DNA of 29,681 nucleotides from a virus: positions 1 through 29,681 of IMG/VR virus record IMGVR_UViG_3300050029_000284. One strand, written 5' to 3'. The position numbers were made by a program, and so were the translations under genes. Shown here piece after piece: positions 15,124-23,383 of the stretch; position 1 is the stretch's first letter, and each line of letters opens with the position of its first letter. The notes below the pieces were generated by a model. That model was not told where the DNA came from and did not search any database. It worked only from the letters and a program-made list of their open reading frames with translations.

Positions 15124-15603
15124 TTAACGCCGCTTTATCGCGATGTCCAGCGTCGGGTTTTTCACCGTATGCCCGGCTCCGGGCCCTATCAGGTCAACCC
15201 TTATATCTGTCTCGTCTTTCACGGTTTTGCCGACCTTGTCGCTCACAAGCTGGTTACTGGAACTCAGGTTACTGAAAACGGAGGTGCCGTTACTGTATAC
15301 CAACCGGTGCTGCAACCTCGCCGCCTTCGCGTCCGTGTACTGCACGGCAGAGTGGCATGCCAGCACATACATAGGCCAGTGCGCCCTGAGCCTGGCTACG
15401 CCGACCTTTGTGGAGCTGCCGGTGAATGTCCCCATGATAGGGAGGACAATTACCTGATAAGTGGGGGAGGACGCGCTCGGGTTGTCGGTAGTGTCGGCTC
15501 CCGCCGCGAATGCCGGGTCGCCGTTGGTGACCATGAGCATGGCTACAAAAAGCGCCATGAACACGATCGAGAGCATATAGTCTTTGAAGAAAAGCCTTTT
15601 CAC
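15124..15603 (-). CDS. Exported protein following the capsid gene
   Basis: 159 residues, GTG at 15603 after GGAG. Signal peptide: MKRLFFKDYMLSIVFMALFVAML... with cleavage at AFA|AG near residue 34. The mature part is beta-rich (YQVIVLPIMGTFTGSSTKVGV, then HRLVYSNGTSVF, and DIRVDLIGPGAGHTVKNPT). One Cys-His pair (ACHSA) is present but there is no full haem motif. It is the first gene of the exported cassette and follows the major capsid gene after a strong hairpin. In many phages the gene after the capsid encodes a decoration protein; an export signal is not expected for that, so the role is open. Confidence 0.6.
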   Translation of the reverse strand: MKRLFFKDYMLSIVFMALFVAMLMVTNGDPAFAAGADTTDNPSASSPTYQVIVLPIMGTFTGSSTKVGVARLRAHWPMYVLACHSAVQYTDAKAARLQHRLVYSNGTSVFSNLSSSNQLVSDKVGKTVKDETDIRVDLIGPGAGHTVKNPTLDIAIKRR

Positions 15604-15619
15604 TTTGAGGCTCCTTTCT

Positions 15620-15637
15620 GGGGGCCTTCCGGCCCCC
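15620..15637 (-). other. GNRA-type hairpin downstream of the capsid gene
   Basis: A perfect 7-bp stem GGGGGCC/GGCCCCC with loop GGAA on the minus strand lies between the capsid stop and the next start. No T-run follows in the direction of transcription, so it is not an ordinary terminator. It may stabilise the capsid mRNA 3' end or reduce expression of the cassette that follows. A structured RNA called the Mu-like gpT downstream element has been described at this kind of position; membership cannot be judged here. Confidence 0.5.
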
Positions 15638-15662
15638 TTTGAATTTTAAATGACTGTTAAAC

Positions 15663-17984
15663 CTATGCCTTAACGCACTTGTATGCGTTCCTGTATTCCA
15701 CCACCACGTCCTGGTACTCGTGGCGGCCCTTGTACTGGATCTTATCGGCCACGAACATCTGACCGACCGTGGGGACGTCCGCTACGAACATCTGCGGCTC
15801 TTCCCCGTTCAGGTACGCCGACTCGATGATCTCGCGCTCGGACGGGTCGCCTATCAGCATCCAGTCGTTCGTGTCGGTCATAATCGGCTGGGTCAGGATG
15901 TCCTTGTTGTCTGCCCCGAACCTCTGGAAGAGCCTGTTCGGCGTGAAGGAGCTGTCCAGGTACTTGGCCTGGTTGAGCGCGATCGCGGCGCCCGCCAGCT
16001 CGTGCGGGACCGCCAGTGTAAGCTTGGACCCTATGAAGTCCGTTCCGAGCCTCTCACCGGAACCCGGCTCTGTCATGTTCGCGAGGGCAAGTATCGCAGC
16101 CCATATCGCGGCCTCGTCCTGTGCAAGCGTCCCGCCAAGGCTCGTGGAACCGAGGTTGCCGTGGTTGGCGTGGAACACCCCAAGCCCGTCCGGCTGGTAC
16201 GTCGAGTTGTTTATCAGGAGGTTCCAAGCGTTTTTCGCCCTGGTGCGTATGAATGCGCGTCCCATCCTCTGGACCAGCTTCTGTACCGAGCCCAAGTCGT
16301 CGTTCAGTATGGTCGGCCTGGTCACCGTCAGGATAACGCCCTTGTTGGCGATGTTATAGCTGGACACGTCCTCGCCGATGCTGGTGCTGTTTATCTCGGT
16401 GTAATCGCTGACCTGCGGATCGACAGCCGGGATATCGCTGAAATAGCCGATGTTGATAGACTGCATGGTCTTGTAGTCCACGGCCTTGCGGGTGAAGGAT
16501 ATGATCCTCTCCAGGCCGTATGTAGACCTGCGGTACTCCGCTATCAGTCTGCGGTAGAGCGTGTTGCCGAGCAGCACCGGGAATGAGCTTGTGCTTATGC
16601 CGCCTTCGTTCGCGGCGCACATCCTCACGTATTCCCTGCTGAAGTTCCTCGGGTCGCCTGTGATGCCGGTATCGCCGGTGATCCTGGTGTATGCGGCGCG
16701 CAGTCCCTCGAATTCCGGGACGTCCTTGAATTTCTCGTCGTCTACGTCGAGACCGATCATCTTGTCGAATGCGGCCTGGAGGCGTTCCGGGCTGCTGGTG
16801 ACTTCGACCCTGCCGCCGAAGGCAACCGGGCTGCCTGACTCGGTTATCTTGCCCAGGTACTCGCGCTCAGCGACAAACGCGGCCTTAAGGTCCTCCGTCT
16901 TAAACTCCTTGCCCTCGAAAGCGGCCCTGAGTTTTCCCTTTGTCGCTTCCGGAAGTCCGGACTCGGCAAGCTCCGCGCGCAGCTCCGAGGCGCATGCCTG
17001 TAGCCTTACAGCCGTAAGGCCGGTGGCCAGGGTGTCGAGGTCGGCCTGGCTTGCCCCCTTCATCGTGTAGCCTGCTGCCGGAGCGGCTGCCAGAAGGTTC
17101 AACACCTCGTCCTCCGTAACCGTCTCCTTGTTTTCAAGCTTCGCCTTTATCTTGCCGTACTCGTCGGGCCGCGCCTTTTCGAGGGCGGCTAAAAGCCTGT
17201 GTAACATTTGATGCTCCTTTCCGCCGCTCTCCTGTGCGGCTACCATGCGTAAAAATTCCCCGCCCGCAATGGGCGAGTGCACCACGTCCACTTCAGCCGA
17301 TACTACTTTTTCAAGGTACCGGACCTTCTTGCCGTCAATTACCTTTTTTGTGACGTACCCGGTGATGTCGTTTGAGAATCCCAACAGGTCCTTCTTGCCC
17401 TTATTCCAGGCATCCACTACCGTATCCCTGAGCCACTTCGCAGCAGGCGTGATATGGAACGTGCCATAAAGGCCGTCCGCCCCCGCCTTCACGTTGTCTA
17501 TCCAGCCGACGATCTCCTTCACCGATTTCCCGTACTTTGGGCTTTTGGCTGGATCAACATGCTGGCTTTCTCCCAGGGCGAATACCCGCGCGCCTTCATA
17601 AATGCCAGTTGCGGCCTTCAGGGCCTCCGTCGAGTAAAAATCCTTACCATCCTTGGTCAGGCCGTACTTCACTATCCTGATGTCCCAGGTAGAACCTCTC
17701 GACTCCGGGGTCTCACCGGCGTCCGCCGCGCCGACCAGCTCCATTATTTCCGCTGCCATCATCGCCTGCTCGCCCGGTTCGCCTGCCTCCTCACCCATGA
17801 GCGTTTTCAGCAGGTCCATCATCTGCTGCATGAGGCCCATGTCCGCCATCGAGTTTCTGGAACCTGCGGCAAGAAGCTCTCTCGTCTCGGCAATAAGCGG
17901 GTCCTTGTCCGCCTGGGGCGCGTCTGAGGGAAGCGCCGAAGCCGCCGCCTTCAATGCCTCCAGTTGTTCCTTTAGTTTGTCCAA
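15663..17984 (-). CDS. Fused prohead protease, scaffold and major capsid protein
   Basis: 773 residues, TTG at 17984 after AGGAGG. A helical leader (1-95) precedes a prohead-protease-like domain (about 98-250) with a candidate His142 (GESQH) and Ser204 (LGFSND). A charged helical scaffold region (255-400) follows, then the HK97-fold capsid domain of Mu gpT type from about residue 463 (GISTSSFPVLLGNTLYRRL) to the end. Mu uses separate I, Z and T genes; here they are one reading frame. A well-placed internal start at residue 260 would make a 514-residue scaffold-capsid product lacking the protease. The capsid domain would form the shell, with scaffold removed by proteolysis. Protease catalytic residues are inferred from spacing. 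Confidence 0.85.
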   Translation of the reverse strand: MDKLKEQLEALKAAASALPSDAPQADKDPLIAETRELLAAGSRNSMADMGLMQQMMDLLKTLMGEEAGEPGEQAMMAAEIMELVGAADAGETPESRGSTWDIRIVKYGLTKDGKDFYSTEALKAATGIYEGARVFALGESQHVDPAKSPKYGKSVKEIVGWIDNVKAGADGLYGTFHITPAAKWLRDTVVDAWNKGKKDLLGFSNDITGYVTKKVIDGKKVRYLEKVVSAEVDVVHSPIAGGEFLRMVAAQESGGKEHQMLHRLLAALEKARPDEYGKIKAKLENKETVTEDEVLNLLAAAPAAGYTMKGASQADLDTLATGLTAVRLQACASELRAELAESGLPEATKGKLRAAFEGKEFKTEDLKAAFVAEREYLGKITESGSPVAFGGRVEVTSSPERLQAAFDKMIGLDVDDEKFKDVPEFEGLRAAYTRITGDTGITGDPRNFSREYVRMCAANEGGISTSSFPVLLGNTLYRRLIAEYRRSTYGLERIISFTRKAVDYKTMQSINIGYFSDIPAVDPQVSDYTEINSTSIGEDVSSYNIANKGVILTVTRPTILNDDLGSVQKLVQRMGRAFIRTRAKNAWNLLINNSTYQPDGLGVFHANHGNLGSTSLGGTLAQDEAAIWAAILALANMTEPGSGERLGTDFIGSKLTLAVPHELAGAAIALNQAKYLDSSFTPNRLFQRFGADNKDILTQPIMTDTNDWMLIGDPSEREIIESAYLNGEEPQMFVADVPTVGQMFVADKIQYKGRHEYQDVVVEYRNAYKCVKA
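17205..17220 (-). promoter_or_regulatory. Internal ribosome-binding site and ATG in the capsid fusion gene
   Basis: AAAGGAG at 17220-17214 is followed, after six bases, by an in-frame ATG at 17207-17205 (residue 260, MLHRLLAALEK). It falls exactly between the protease and scaffold domains. This is a better ribosome site than most gene starts here and would allow excess protease-free capsid protein, as with lambda C/Nu3. Confidence 0.7.
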
Positions 17985-17993
17985 TGGAGCCTC

Positions 17994-18248
17994 CTATTTT
18001 TTGACCGACAGTTTCCGGCCATCCTTGGTCACGATCACGACGGTATCGCCCTTGTCCGACCAGTCCAGGACGTCGGCCTCTGTGGCCTCGCGGGCTTCGG
18101 CGACTTTTGTCGTCTCTTTGGTTGTCTTTCCGTTCTTAACAACCGGCTTCTCGACGTGGTCCGTCACCATCACGTCTTTAAGCCATTTAGAATCAAACTC
18201 CTCTTCAATTTCCTGGTCGCCTACTTTCACCTTTTGCTTCTTGGCCAT
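17994..18248 (-). CDS. Small basic/charged head-region protein
   Basis: 84 residues, ATG at 18248 after AAGGAGGG. Lys-rich start (MAKKQKVKVGDQEIEEEF), then KWLKDVMVTDHVEK, a charged middle and a strand-forming end (DTVVIVTKDGRKLSVKK). It lies between the head-morphogenesis and capsid genes, where small assembly or scaffold-like proteins are often found. No family recognised. It ends TAG, which is part of the capsid gene's Shine-Dalgarno. Confidence 0.65.
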   Translation of the reverse strand: MAKKQKVKVGDQEIEEEFDSKWLKDVMVTDHVEKPVVKNGKTTKETTKVAEAREATEADVLDWSDKGDTVVIVTKDGRKLSVKK

Positions 18249-18272
18249 TTTTCCCTCCTTGGTTTTGAACGT

Positions 18273-19091
18273 TTATCCCACTTCCGCCCATTGATACATA
18301 AAGGGCAGGCTATCGCACCCGCAACCCATAGTCTCCTCGAGGGGCGCGGAATCGTCCCTCGGGTACATGATTTCCACCCCGGTACCTGGCAGTATGAAAG
18401 GTTCGTCCACGCCTACGATCTGTCCGTCCGCTTCCAAATGCGAAGTCCGGGCGGCCTTCGGGTGTCCGGCATGGCTCCATTGCTTCCGCAACTCGCCCTT
18501 CAGGGTTTTGTTCGCCTCGGCCATGTTCTCCTGGCTGGCCTTGCTGAACACCTTCCCGGACTCGTGTTTCGTGATCGCCAGGGCGCGCGCACTGATGGAC
18601 GTGAAGATCGACGGGTTGTCGAGGTTCCTTCCCACCGCCGCAATCACATCCTGCGACGATTTTGCACCCGTCATGCCGAGCGTAAGCTCCGACTGGATCC
18701 TGTACATCGCGTCCGAGCCCACCTGTGAGATCTTCAGCCTTGCGAAGTCCTGCATCTGTTCCAGCACATGCGTCGAGATGAACGGCAGTGCCACGGCCAG
18801 CCCTGCGTCGTAAAGCGGCTTTTCTATCAGTTCCCGTCCGAACGACCACATATCCTCCTGTTTCGATGCAATGTCTGCGGCGGCTTTCACCTTCCACCGT
18901 TTCACCGCGTCCTCGACAGCCGCCATGTACTTCGGCAAATATGAGGCCTGCCATTCCGTCGAGGCCCCGGCGATCTGTGCCAGGGTGTCCCTTCGGAGTT
19001 CTTCCAGGACCTTCAACATGGCCTGCTCTCCGGACAGGATGCCCCGGTCTTTTTCCCGGATAATCTGGGCTATGGCGTCTGATATTGACAT
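18273..19091 (-). CDS. Head morphogenesis protein (Mu gpF / SPP1 gp7-like)
   Basis: 272 residues, ATG at 19091 after GAGAGGTGA. The N-terminus is helical (SISDAIAQIIREKDRGILSG...); the C-terminal part has the features of the Mu gpF family: RALAITKHESGKVFSKAS, a WSHAGHPKAARTSHLEADG segment, and the Cys-rich end DSAPLEETMGCGCDSLPF. Those His and Cys residues are conserved in the family and may bind metal. The protein is a minor capsid component that associates with the portal. It follows the portal gene directly, as expected. Well supported at family level. Confidence 0.88.
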   Translation of the reverse strand: MSISDAIAQIIREKDRGILSGEQAMLKVLEELRRDTLAQIAGASTEWQASYLPKYMAAVEDAVKRWKVKAAADIASKQEDMWSFGRELIEKPLYDAGLAVALPFISTHVLEQMQDFARLKISQVGSDAMYRIQSELTLGMTGAKSSQDVIAAVGRNLDNPSIFTSISARALAITKHESGKVFSKASQENMAEANKTLKGELRKQWSHAGHPKAARTSHLEADGQIVGVDEPFILPGTGVEIMYPRDDSAPLEETMGCGCDSLPFMYQWAEVG

Positions 19092-19129
19092 TCACCTCTC
19101 GCATACCTCTAAAAAGCGCCGTTAAAGGC

Positions 19130-19149
19130 GTTTATAAACGTTTATAAAC
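19130..19149. repeat. Two tandem copies of the palindrome GTTTATAAAC
   Basis: The perfect 10-bp palindrome GTTTATAAAC occurs twice head to tail at 19130-19139 and 19140-19149, spanning the last codons and TAA of the portal gene. It could be a protein-binding site or chance from the codons for VYKRL. No promoter was seen beside it. Confidence 0.4.
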
Positions 19150-20676
19150 CCGCCTCGACGGTCGGCGCGCCCCTTTGCGCGCAATCGCCCCCTTCAGCGG
19201 ATTTTGGGGCTGTGGCGGTGGAACCGTATTTGAGGGGTTCCGGTAGTCCTGGTAGCTGTCCGTTACGGCCTCCCCCTGGGCGGCAGCGTATGCCTCATCC
19301 GCGTCCACATCCGTCCCGATCTGTGACAGGAAGTTGCAGAAGGTCCGGCTTGCGTTTTTGCTGTCTATGAACCTGCTGCTCTTCGCCAGGGTCAAGGACG
19401 TGGTTATCTGTTGCAGGGCGGTCGATATCTTTGCAATATCCTTGGTTGCCAGCTCCGGCGTTTCTACTTTGTAGGTATAGGCATCCTCGGAGTCCGCAAC
19501 CATCTTGTGGCTGATACCCTGCTCGATCACGAAGTCCAGGACCTGATATGTAAGGTTTATGAGATCGCCCTGGCGGCTCGCGAAATGCGTCATCGTCGGC
19601 GTGTCCATCTCGGAGGCCGTCGCCTTGTTTACGTTGCCGCCGCCGCCATACCAGTGTTCCGGCATGTTGGCCCCGCCCATGATGTGGTTGCGGAAGATCC
19701 GTGTCTGCTCCGCGTTATCGACCGCCTTCAGGTCCGGAGACACCGCGCTCATCTTAAGCTTTTCGTTGTGCGCGAACATGCTGCCCGACCTCGGGTCACC
19801 GTTCTTTGCAAGCCATGCATCGATTGCCTTGTCGTCGGCCCCGGTCAGCTCGACGTCCCAGACGTATTTATTCAGATGGTCGGCCCTCTCCATGTTCGCC
19901 CACATATACTGGTCGTAACCGTCCATCCAGTCGGCCAGGGCAAAGAAGTCGGATATGCCCCTGCACGAAGCGCCTGGCTGGTTTATGGCGGCGTAGAAGC
20001 ACTGGCCGTCCGTAAAGGTCTCCCTGAGCGCTATAGCGTCAGGCGACAGGGTATCCTCATCCGCGCCCGGCAGAATCGTCTTCAGCTTCACCTGCTTGCC
20101 GTCTATCCGGCCTATCAGGACCACGCCGATCGCCACAAGCGCGTTGCCGGGGTCCGCAATTACGTCCTCGATAACCATCGGGTCGATGAAACCGAGTTTC
20201 ACGCGCCCGGTGTATTCGTTCACGAAAGCGGGCAGGCATAGCTCGCCGTACTGGCTGAGGTTCTTTGCATGCCTGCCGATGTTCAGGTCAAGGTTGTGGG
20301 CAGGGTCCGTCCAGAAGTCGTCAAGCCAGGTCTTTACCTCTTCGTTGTCGGAGCTTATGGTAAAACCTTTGCCGCATACGAAGTCCTTTGAAAGGTCGAG
20401 GATCCACTTGGCCAGCGGGTTTGCCACGGCCAGGTACTCCGCGACACGGATCATCTGGTACCTGGACATCGGGTCCAGGTCCCGCGTATGGTCAGCCGTG
20501 AGCCTCCTCCAGCCGACATCCTTCTGGTCGGCCAGCATGGAGATAGGGGCCGAGGCCCGCATATTCTCGACGGTCTCCGATACCTTCTGATTGACAAGGG
20601 ACTCGATGGTGCGTTCCTGTCTTTCGTTGTACGTCCCTCTCGGGTTATTGAGCCAGCTCTTAAGCCGCCGAAGCAT
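19132..20676 (-). CDS. Portal protein
   Basis: 514 residues from the ATG at 20676, which follows GGAGGCGCA and overlaps the end of the terminase gene by 17 bases; a longer in-frame reading has no ribosome site. Signature features of portals: PMSRYQMIRVAEYLAVANPLA near residue 70, SQYGELCLPAFVNEY and the FIDP segment, a helical stem region (IFRNHIMGGANMPEHWYGGGG), and a C-terminal helix-rich wing. It forms the dodecameric ring at the capsid vertex, the entry point for DNA and attachment site for the terminase. Its neighbours (large terminase before, gpF-like after) confirm it. Mu gp29 counterpart. Confidence 0.9.
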   Translation of the reverse strand: MLRRLKSWLNNPRGTYNERQERTIESLVNQKVSETVENMRASAPISMLADQKDVGWRRLTADHTRDLDPMSRYQMIRVAEYLAVANPLAKWILDLSKDFVCGKGFTISSDNEEVKTWLDDFWTDPAHNLDLNIGRHAKNLSQYGELCLPAFVNEYTGRVKLGFIDPMVIEDVIADPGNALVAIGVVLIGRIDGKQVKLKTILPGADEDTLSPDAIALRETFTDGQCFYAAINQPGASCRGISDFFALADWMDGYDQYMWANMERADHLNKYVWDVELTGADDKAIDAWLAKNGDPRSGSMFAHNEKLKMSAVSPDLKAVDNAEQTRIFRNHIMGGANMPEHWYGGGGNVNKATASEMDTPTMTHFASRQGDLINLTYQVLDFVIEQGISHKMVADSEDAYTYKVETPELATKDIAKISTALQQITTSLTLAKSSRFIDSKNASRTFCNFLSQIGTDVDADEAYAAAQGEAVTDSYQDYRNPSNTVPPPQPQNPLKGAIARKGARRPSRRVYKRL

Positions 20677-22225
20677 TGCGCCTCCTTCCAAAGCCGCCAA
20701 GTCCGAATTTCTGTAGCAATCCATTGCCGCGACGCTTGTCCTCGGGGTCCTTCATGCTGCCCATAGCCTTTCTGGACTTGCTTTCCGCCAGGGCTATCGC
20801 GCCCTCCAGGGCGTCCGGGCCGTCGTCATTGACCGACGAGGACGGGAAGGCCTCAAGCTGCTCGCGCAAAAGGTCCTGGTCTGAGTGGCCCTTGATGAAG
20901 AAAATCTTTTTATGCTCGGCAAGCGGCGACAGGCGGGTAACGCGTCCGACCTTGTTTGACGAGGTTGTGATCTCTGTGAGGCTTAAAGGATAGCCGCGCT
21001 CCTGTGCCTTCAGCTCAAGGGCCGACCTGAGGAACTCGCCTATTGCGTTGACCTCGGAGGCTATCGCATCCGGATTGTAGTTCTCCTTTTGGTCATAGAG
21101 TGCGCTGACGAGGCCATCCGGGGTTGCATGTCTTATCCAGGCGTGGCGAACGTATATCGCCTCCGGGCATACCGAGACGGTTACTACGGCCTTGAAGTCG
21201 TTGTGCTCTCCGGACTTGCTTGACGGGTCGGCGTATGTGACCGTCACCAGCTCCTTGCCTGCAAGGTCGGACTCCTCGTAGAAGTTCTCAAGCCACGCAC
21301 CATCAAAAGCCGCCTGGTCTTCCTGCGGGTTGCCCATATATTCGGCGTTGAATACCTTTGTTCCAACGAGGACCTTCATATTATTCAGGTACTCGATGCT
21401 GAAGCGCTGCAGCCAGAGCGGTGTCCCGTCTTCTTTTATTGCCTGGAAGTGGAAGGGCGTGAACTGCGCGTTAGCCTTCAGCTCCGCCAGGACGCTTTTC
21501 TTGGCCAGCATGGTACCTACGACAAAGAGCGCGCCGATCTTGGGATGGAGAGAAGGGATTACCGCGCTCATGATCCACTTGATAGTGGCCTTTATACGCT
21601 TGGGGTTCTTTACCGACTCGTCGGACTCGATATCGTCGATGATTATCAGGTCCGGCCTGTGCGGGCCGTTCTTCAAGCCGCGTATAGCCTGGCCGGAGCC
21701 GCGCGCGAGGATCCTTATGCCGGTGGAGGTCGTAAAATCGTTCTCGGACCAGCTCGCACCCTTGAGCCTGCCGAAATCTGATTTTATTCTCGGGTTCTCC
21801 TCAAGCTCCACCATAAGCGCGGCGGTTATGCCTGCCGCCTGGGTCTCGGTCTCGGATACCTCGATAATGAACTTCTTTTTCTTGAAGACTATCTTGTGCA
21901 GGACGTAGCCGAAGCTTATGATCGTGGACTTGGCATGGCCGCGCGGGGCGTCGCCCGCCATAGGCGCGGTAGTCTTTGCCTGGTCGGCAAGGTCGATAAG
22001 CTCCTGGTGGAACTCCGCAAACGGCTCGTCGCAGAAATGCGGGAGGTAGGTCTCCATGAAGTACAGGACGTCCGTCTCAGCGCGCTCCTTGCGGGCTTTT
22101 TTCTTGTCGGCGGTATCGTCCTTGAAGCTATCGACGCCTTCCCGGACAAGACGCCGGAGCCGGTCGACTTCCTTCAGGAACTCGCGCTCTGTTAGCTTTT
22201 TCTTCTTAAAAAGCTGAAGGTCCAC
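20660..22225 (-). CDS. Terminase large subunit (packaging ATPase-nuclease)
   Basis: 521 residues, GTG at 22225. Walker A-like APRGHAKST at 93-101 and Walker B LIIIDDIE at 193-200 give the packaging ATPase. The C-terminal nuclease domain shows acidic residues in TYADPSSK (Asp333) and NDDGPDAL (Asp467, 468, 471). Length fits Mu gp28. It pumps and cuts phage DNA at the portal; Mu-type phages package by headful starting just outside the left end, taking host DNA with them. The upstream small-subunit candidate is separated by one base; the portal gene overlaps the end. Confidence 0.95.
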   Translation of the reverse strand: MDLQLFKKKKLTEREFLKEVDRLRRLVREGVDSFKDDTADKKKARKERAETDVLYFMETYLPHFCDEPFAEFHQELIDLADQAKTTAPMAGDAPRGHAKSTIISFGYVLHKIVFKKKKFIIEVSETETQAAGITAALMVELEENPRIKSDFGRLKGASWSENDFTTSTGIRILARGSGQAIRGLKNGPHRPDLIIIDDIESDESVKNPKRIKATIKWIMSAVIPSLHPKIGALFVVGTMLAKKSVLAELKANAQFTPFHFQAIKEDGTPLWLQRFSIEYLNNMKVLVGTKVFNAEYMGNPQEDQAAFDGAWLENFYEESDLAGKELVTVTYADPSSKSGEHNDFKAVVTVSVCPEAIYVRHAWIRHATPDGLVSALYDQKENYNPDAIASEVNAIGEFLRSALELKAQERGYPLSLTEITTSSNKVGRVTRLSPLAEHKKIFFIKGHSDQDLLREQLEAFPSSSVNDDGPDALEGAIALAESKSRKAMGSMKDPEDKRRGNGLLQKFGLGGFGRRRNASAA

Positions 22226-22226
22226 G

Positions 22227-22736
22227 TTAGCCCTTTATCCTCTCGATGAATTCGTCCAGGTAATACATCTCAAACTGCTCTGCGTAGTCCGCGTCCTTCT
22301 CTTTAAGGAAGCCCACAAGCCCAGTCAGGAACTCGATAAACAGGGCGGGCTTATCAGCACCTCCGCCCATATCCATGCGCTTTCGTATGTTATTCAGGGT
22401 CCCGGACAGTTTGTTGAGCTGCGCGAGGTCCTGCGCGTTCACCTGGGAGCCCTGCGTCTCGATCTTCTCCGAAAGGGAGGTGATGGCGGACGTTATGGCC
22501 TTGACCATCAGCTCCTCGGTGTTCTCGATCGCGTCTGTCAGGTCCTGCTTTTTAGCGTCGGCCTTGGCCCGGCGCTCTTCCCAGTTGTATTTCTTTATCC
22601 ATCCCTCCTCGCCGTAAAGGAGCTGGCGGGACCAGGCGGGGTATTCCTTCTTCATCGCCGCCTCGATGGCCTCGTGCGGCTCGCCCTGGCAAAACAGGCG
22701 GAATGCCTTATCTATGGCCTCGGGTTTGTAAGCCAT
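22227..22736 (-). CDS. Terminase small subunit-like protein (DUF3486, Mu gp27-type)
   Basis: 169 residues, ATG at 22736 after GGGGGAATA, TAATG-overlapping the upstream gene. Helical throughout. The N-terminal part (IDKAFRLFCQGEPHEAIEAAMKKEYP) has a helix-turn-helix-like layout suited to DNA recognition, followed by WEERRAKADAKKQ and a long helix ending near GTLNNIRKRMDMGG. It lies directly before the large terminase, as gp27 does in Mu. It would recognise the packaging start and recruit the motor. Family name is by resemblance and order. Confidence 0.75.
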   Translation of the reverse strand: MAYKPEAIDKAFRLFCQGEPHEAIEAAMKKEYPAWSRQLLYGEEGWIKKYNWEERRAKADAKKQDLTDAIENTEELMVKAITSAITSLSEKIETQGSQVNAQDLAQLNKLSGTLNNIRKRMDMGGGADKPALFIEFLTGLVGFLKEKDADYAEQFEMYYLDEFIERIKG

Positions 22737-22981
22737 TATTCCCCCAGGTCCTTCTTGAGCCGTTCTATCAGGGCCGTAACCTCGGCATAATCCCTGTGCG
22801 CCGCCAGGAGGAGGTTCATCTCGTCGGCGACAGCCAGGATATTGGTGTCGAGAGGGTCCTTGTAAGGATCGAGTTCTACCCGCATAGTCCGGATAAGCGC
22901 CTCGATCCTGATTTTGAGGTTCTTCTTATTCTGTTCCGCCTCGGCAAGGCGTCCCTTCAGCATTAACCTCTCCTGGCTCAA
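22736..22981 (-). CDS. Small coiled-coil protein before the terminase genes
   Basis: 81 residues, TTG at 22981 overlapping the upstream stop (TTGA) with GGGAGGAT before it. Nearly all helix with heptad-like charged residues (RLAEAEQNKKNLKIRIEALIRTM, then LIERLKKDLGE). No membrane segment. Mu-like phages often carry such a short helical protein between a membrane coiled-coil protein and the small terminase; its function is unknown. Confidence 0.65.
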   Translation of the reverse strand: MSQERLMLKGRLAEAEQNKKNLKIRIEALIRTMRVELDPYKDPLDTNILAVADEMNLLLAAHRDYAEVTALIERLKKDLGE

Positions 22982-23301
22982 GACATATCCTCCCTGAGTG
23001 TCTTTTTCGTCCTGGTGAATGGACAGAACTGGTTACTGTCGATCTTCTGTTCAACTGTGGTCAGGTGTTGCGTATTCAGCGTCACCAGGTCGACCAGCGC
23101 CTTTGAAATGCTCTCGTAATTCTTAACCAGGGTGACGTTAGACTCGTACATCTCCTTCATTGCCGCGAACCGCTGGCTGGCTTCATCCTGAATCCTCTTA
23201 ATACTTCTCTGGTCGCTCCAGTAGATATAAACCAACAGGCCGACCGGGCCGACAGACTGCAATATTTGCAGGAGAACTCCAAGATCTTTGAATGTGTCCA
23301 A
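22978..23301 (-). CDS. Membrane-anchored coiled-coil protein (DUF2730-like or inner spanin)
   Basis: 107 residues, TTG at 23301 after GGAGGAACA. One N-terminal transmembrane segment (VGPVGLLVYIYW, about residues 17-28) is followed by a long helix (RIQDEASQRFAAMKEMYESN... to EQKIDS) and a short basic tail. That topology matches both the DUF2730-type proteins of Mu-like phages and an inner-membrane spanin. It follows the lysis genes and is preceded by copy B of the structured leader. If it is a spanin, its partner could be the lipoprotein-like end of the gene at 23590-24180. Confidence 0.6.
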   Translation of the reverse strand: MDTFKDLGVLLQILQSVGPVGLLVYIYWSDQRSIKRIQDEASQRFAAMKEMYESNVTLVKNYESISKALVDLVTLNTQHLTTVEQKIDSNQFCPFTRTKKTLREDMS

Positions 23302-23318
23302 TGTTCCTCCAGGTTAAG

Positions 23319-23370
23319 GTTCTCAGTTCACCCAGCCCCCCGATCTCTCGGGCAGCAGGGAAAGCAGAGA
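23319..23370 (-). ncRNA. Structured leader RNA motif, copy B
   Basis: Minus strand TCTCTGCTTTCCCTG, a hairpin CCCGA-gaga-TCGGG (23352-23339), then GGGTGAACTGAGAAC. Predicted pairs: TCTC (23370-23367) with GAGA (23324-23321) and TTTCCC (23363-23358) with GGG-T-GAA (23333-23327). It shares a 15-base identity with copy A (15105-15115 region and adjoining bases) and ends eight bases before the GGAGG of the gene at 23301. Confidence 0.5.
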
Positions 23371-23383
23371 TTGACCTGATTGA

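Noticed and set aside
15124-15603. A haem motif in the exported protein after the capsid gene (ACHSA)
   Set aside because: Only a Cys-His pair is present; the first Cys of CxxCH is missing, so it is not a c-type haem site.
15720-16586. 288-codon plus-strand open frame within the capsid gene
   Set aside because: Antisense to a clear capsid domain, Arg/Val-rich with no recognisable motif, and no phage genes run on the plus strand.
18310-19104. 264-codon minus-strand open frame overlapping the head morphogenesis gene
   Set aside because: It is out of frame with a well-recognised gpF-like gene, has an unnatural Gly/Arg-rich composition and no ribosome site: a shadow of the high-GC gene.
19100-19131. 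Terminator after the portal gene
   Set aside because: A four-base CGCC/GGCG stem followed by CTTTTT exists, but the stem is too weak and the next gene is clearly in the same operon.
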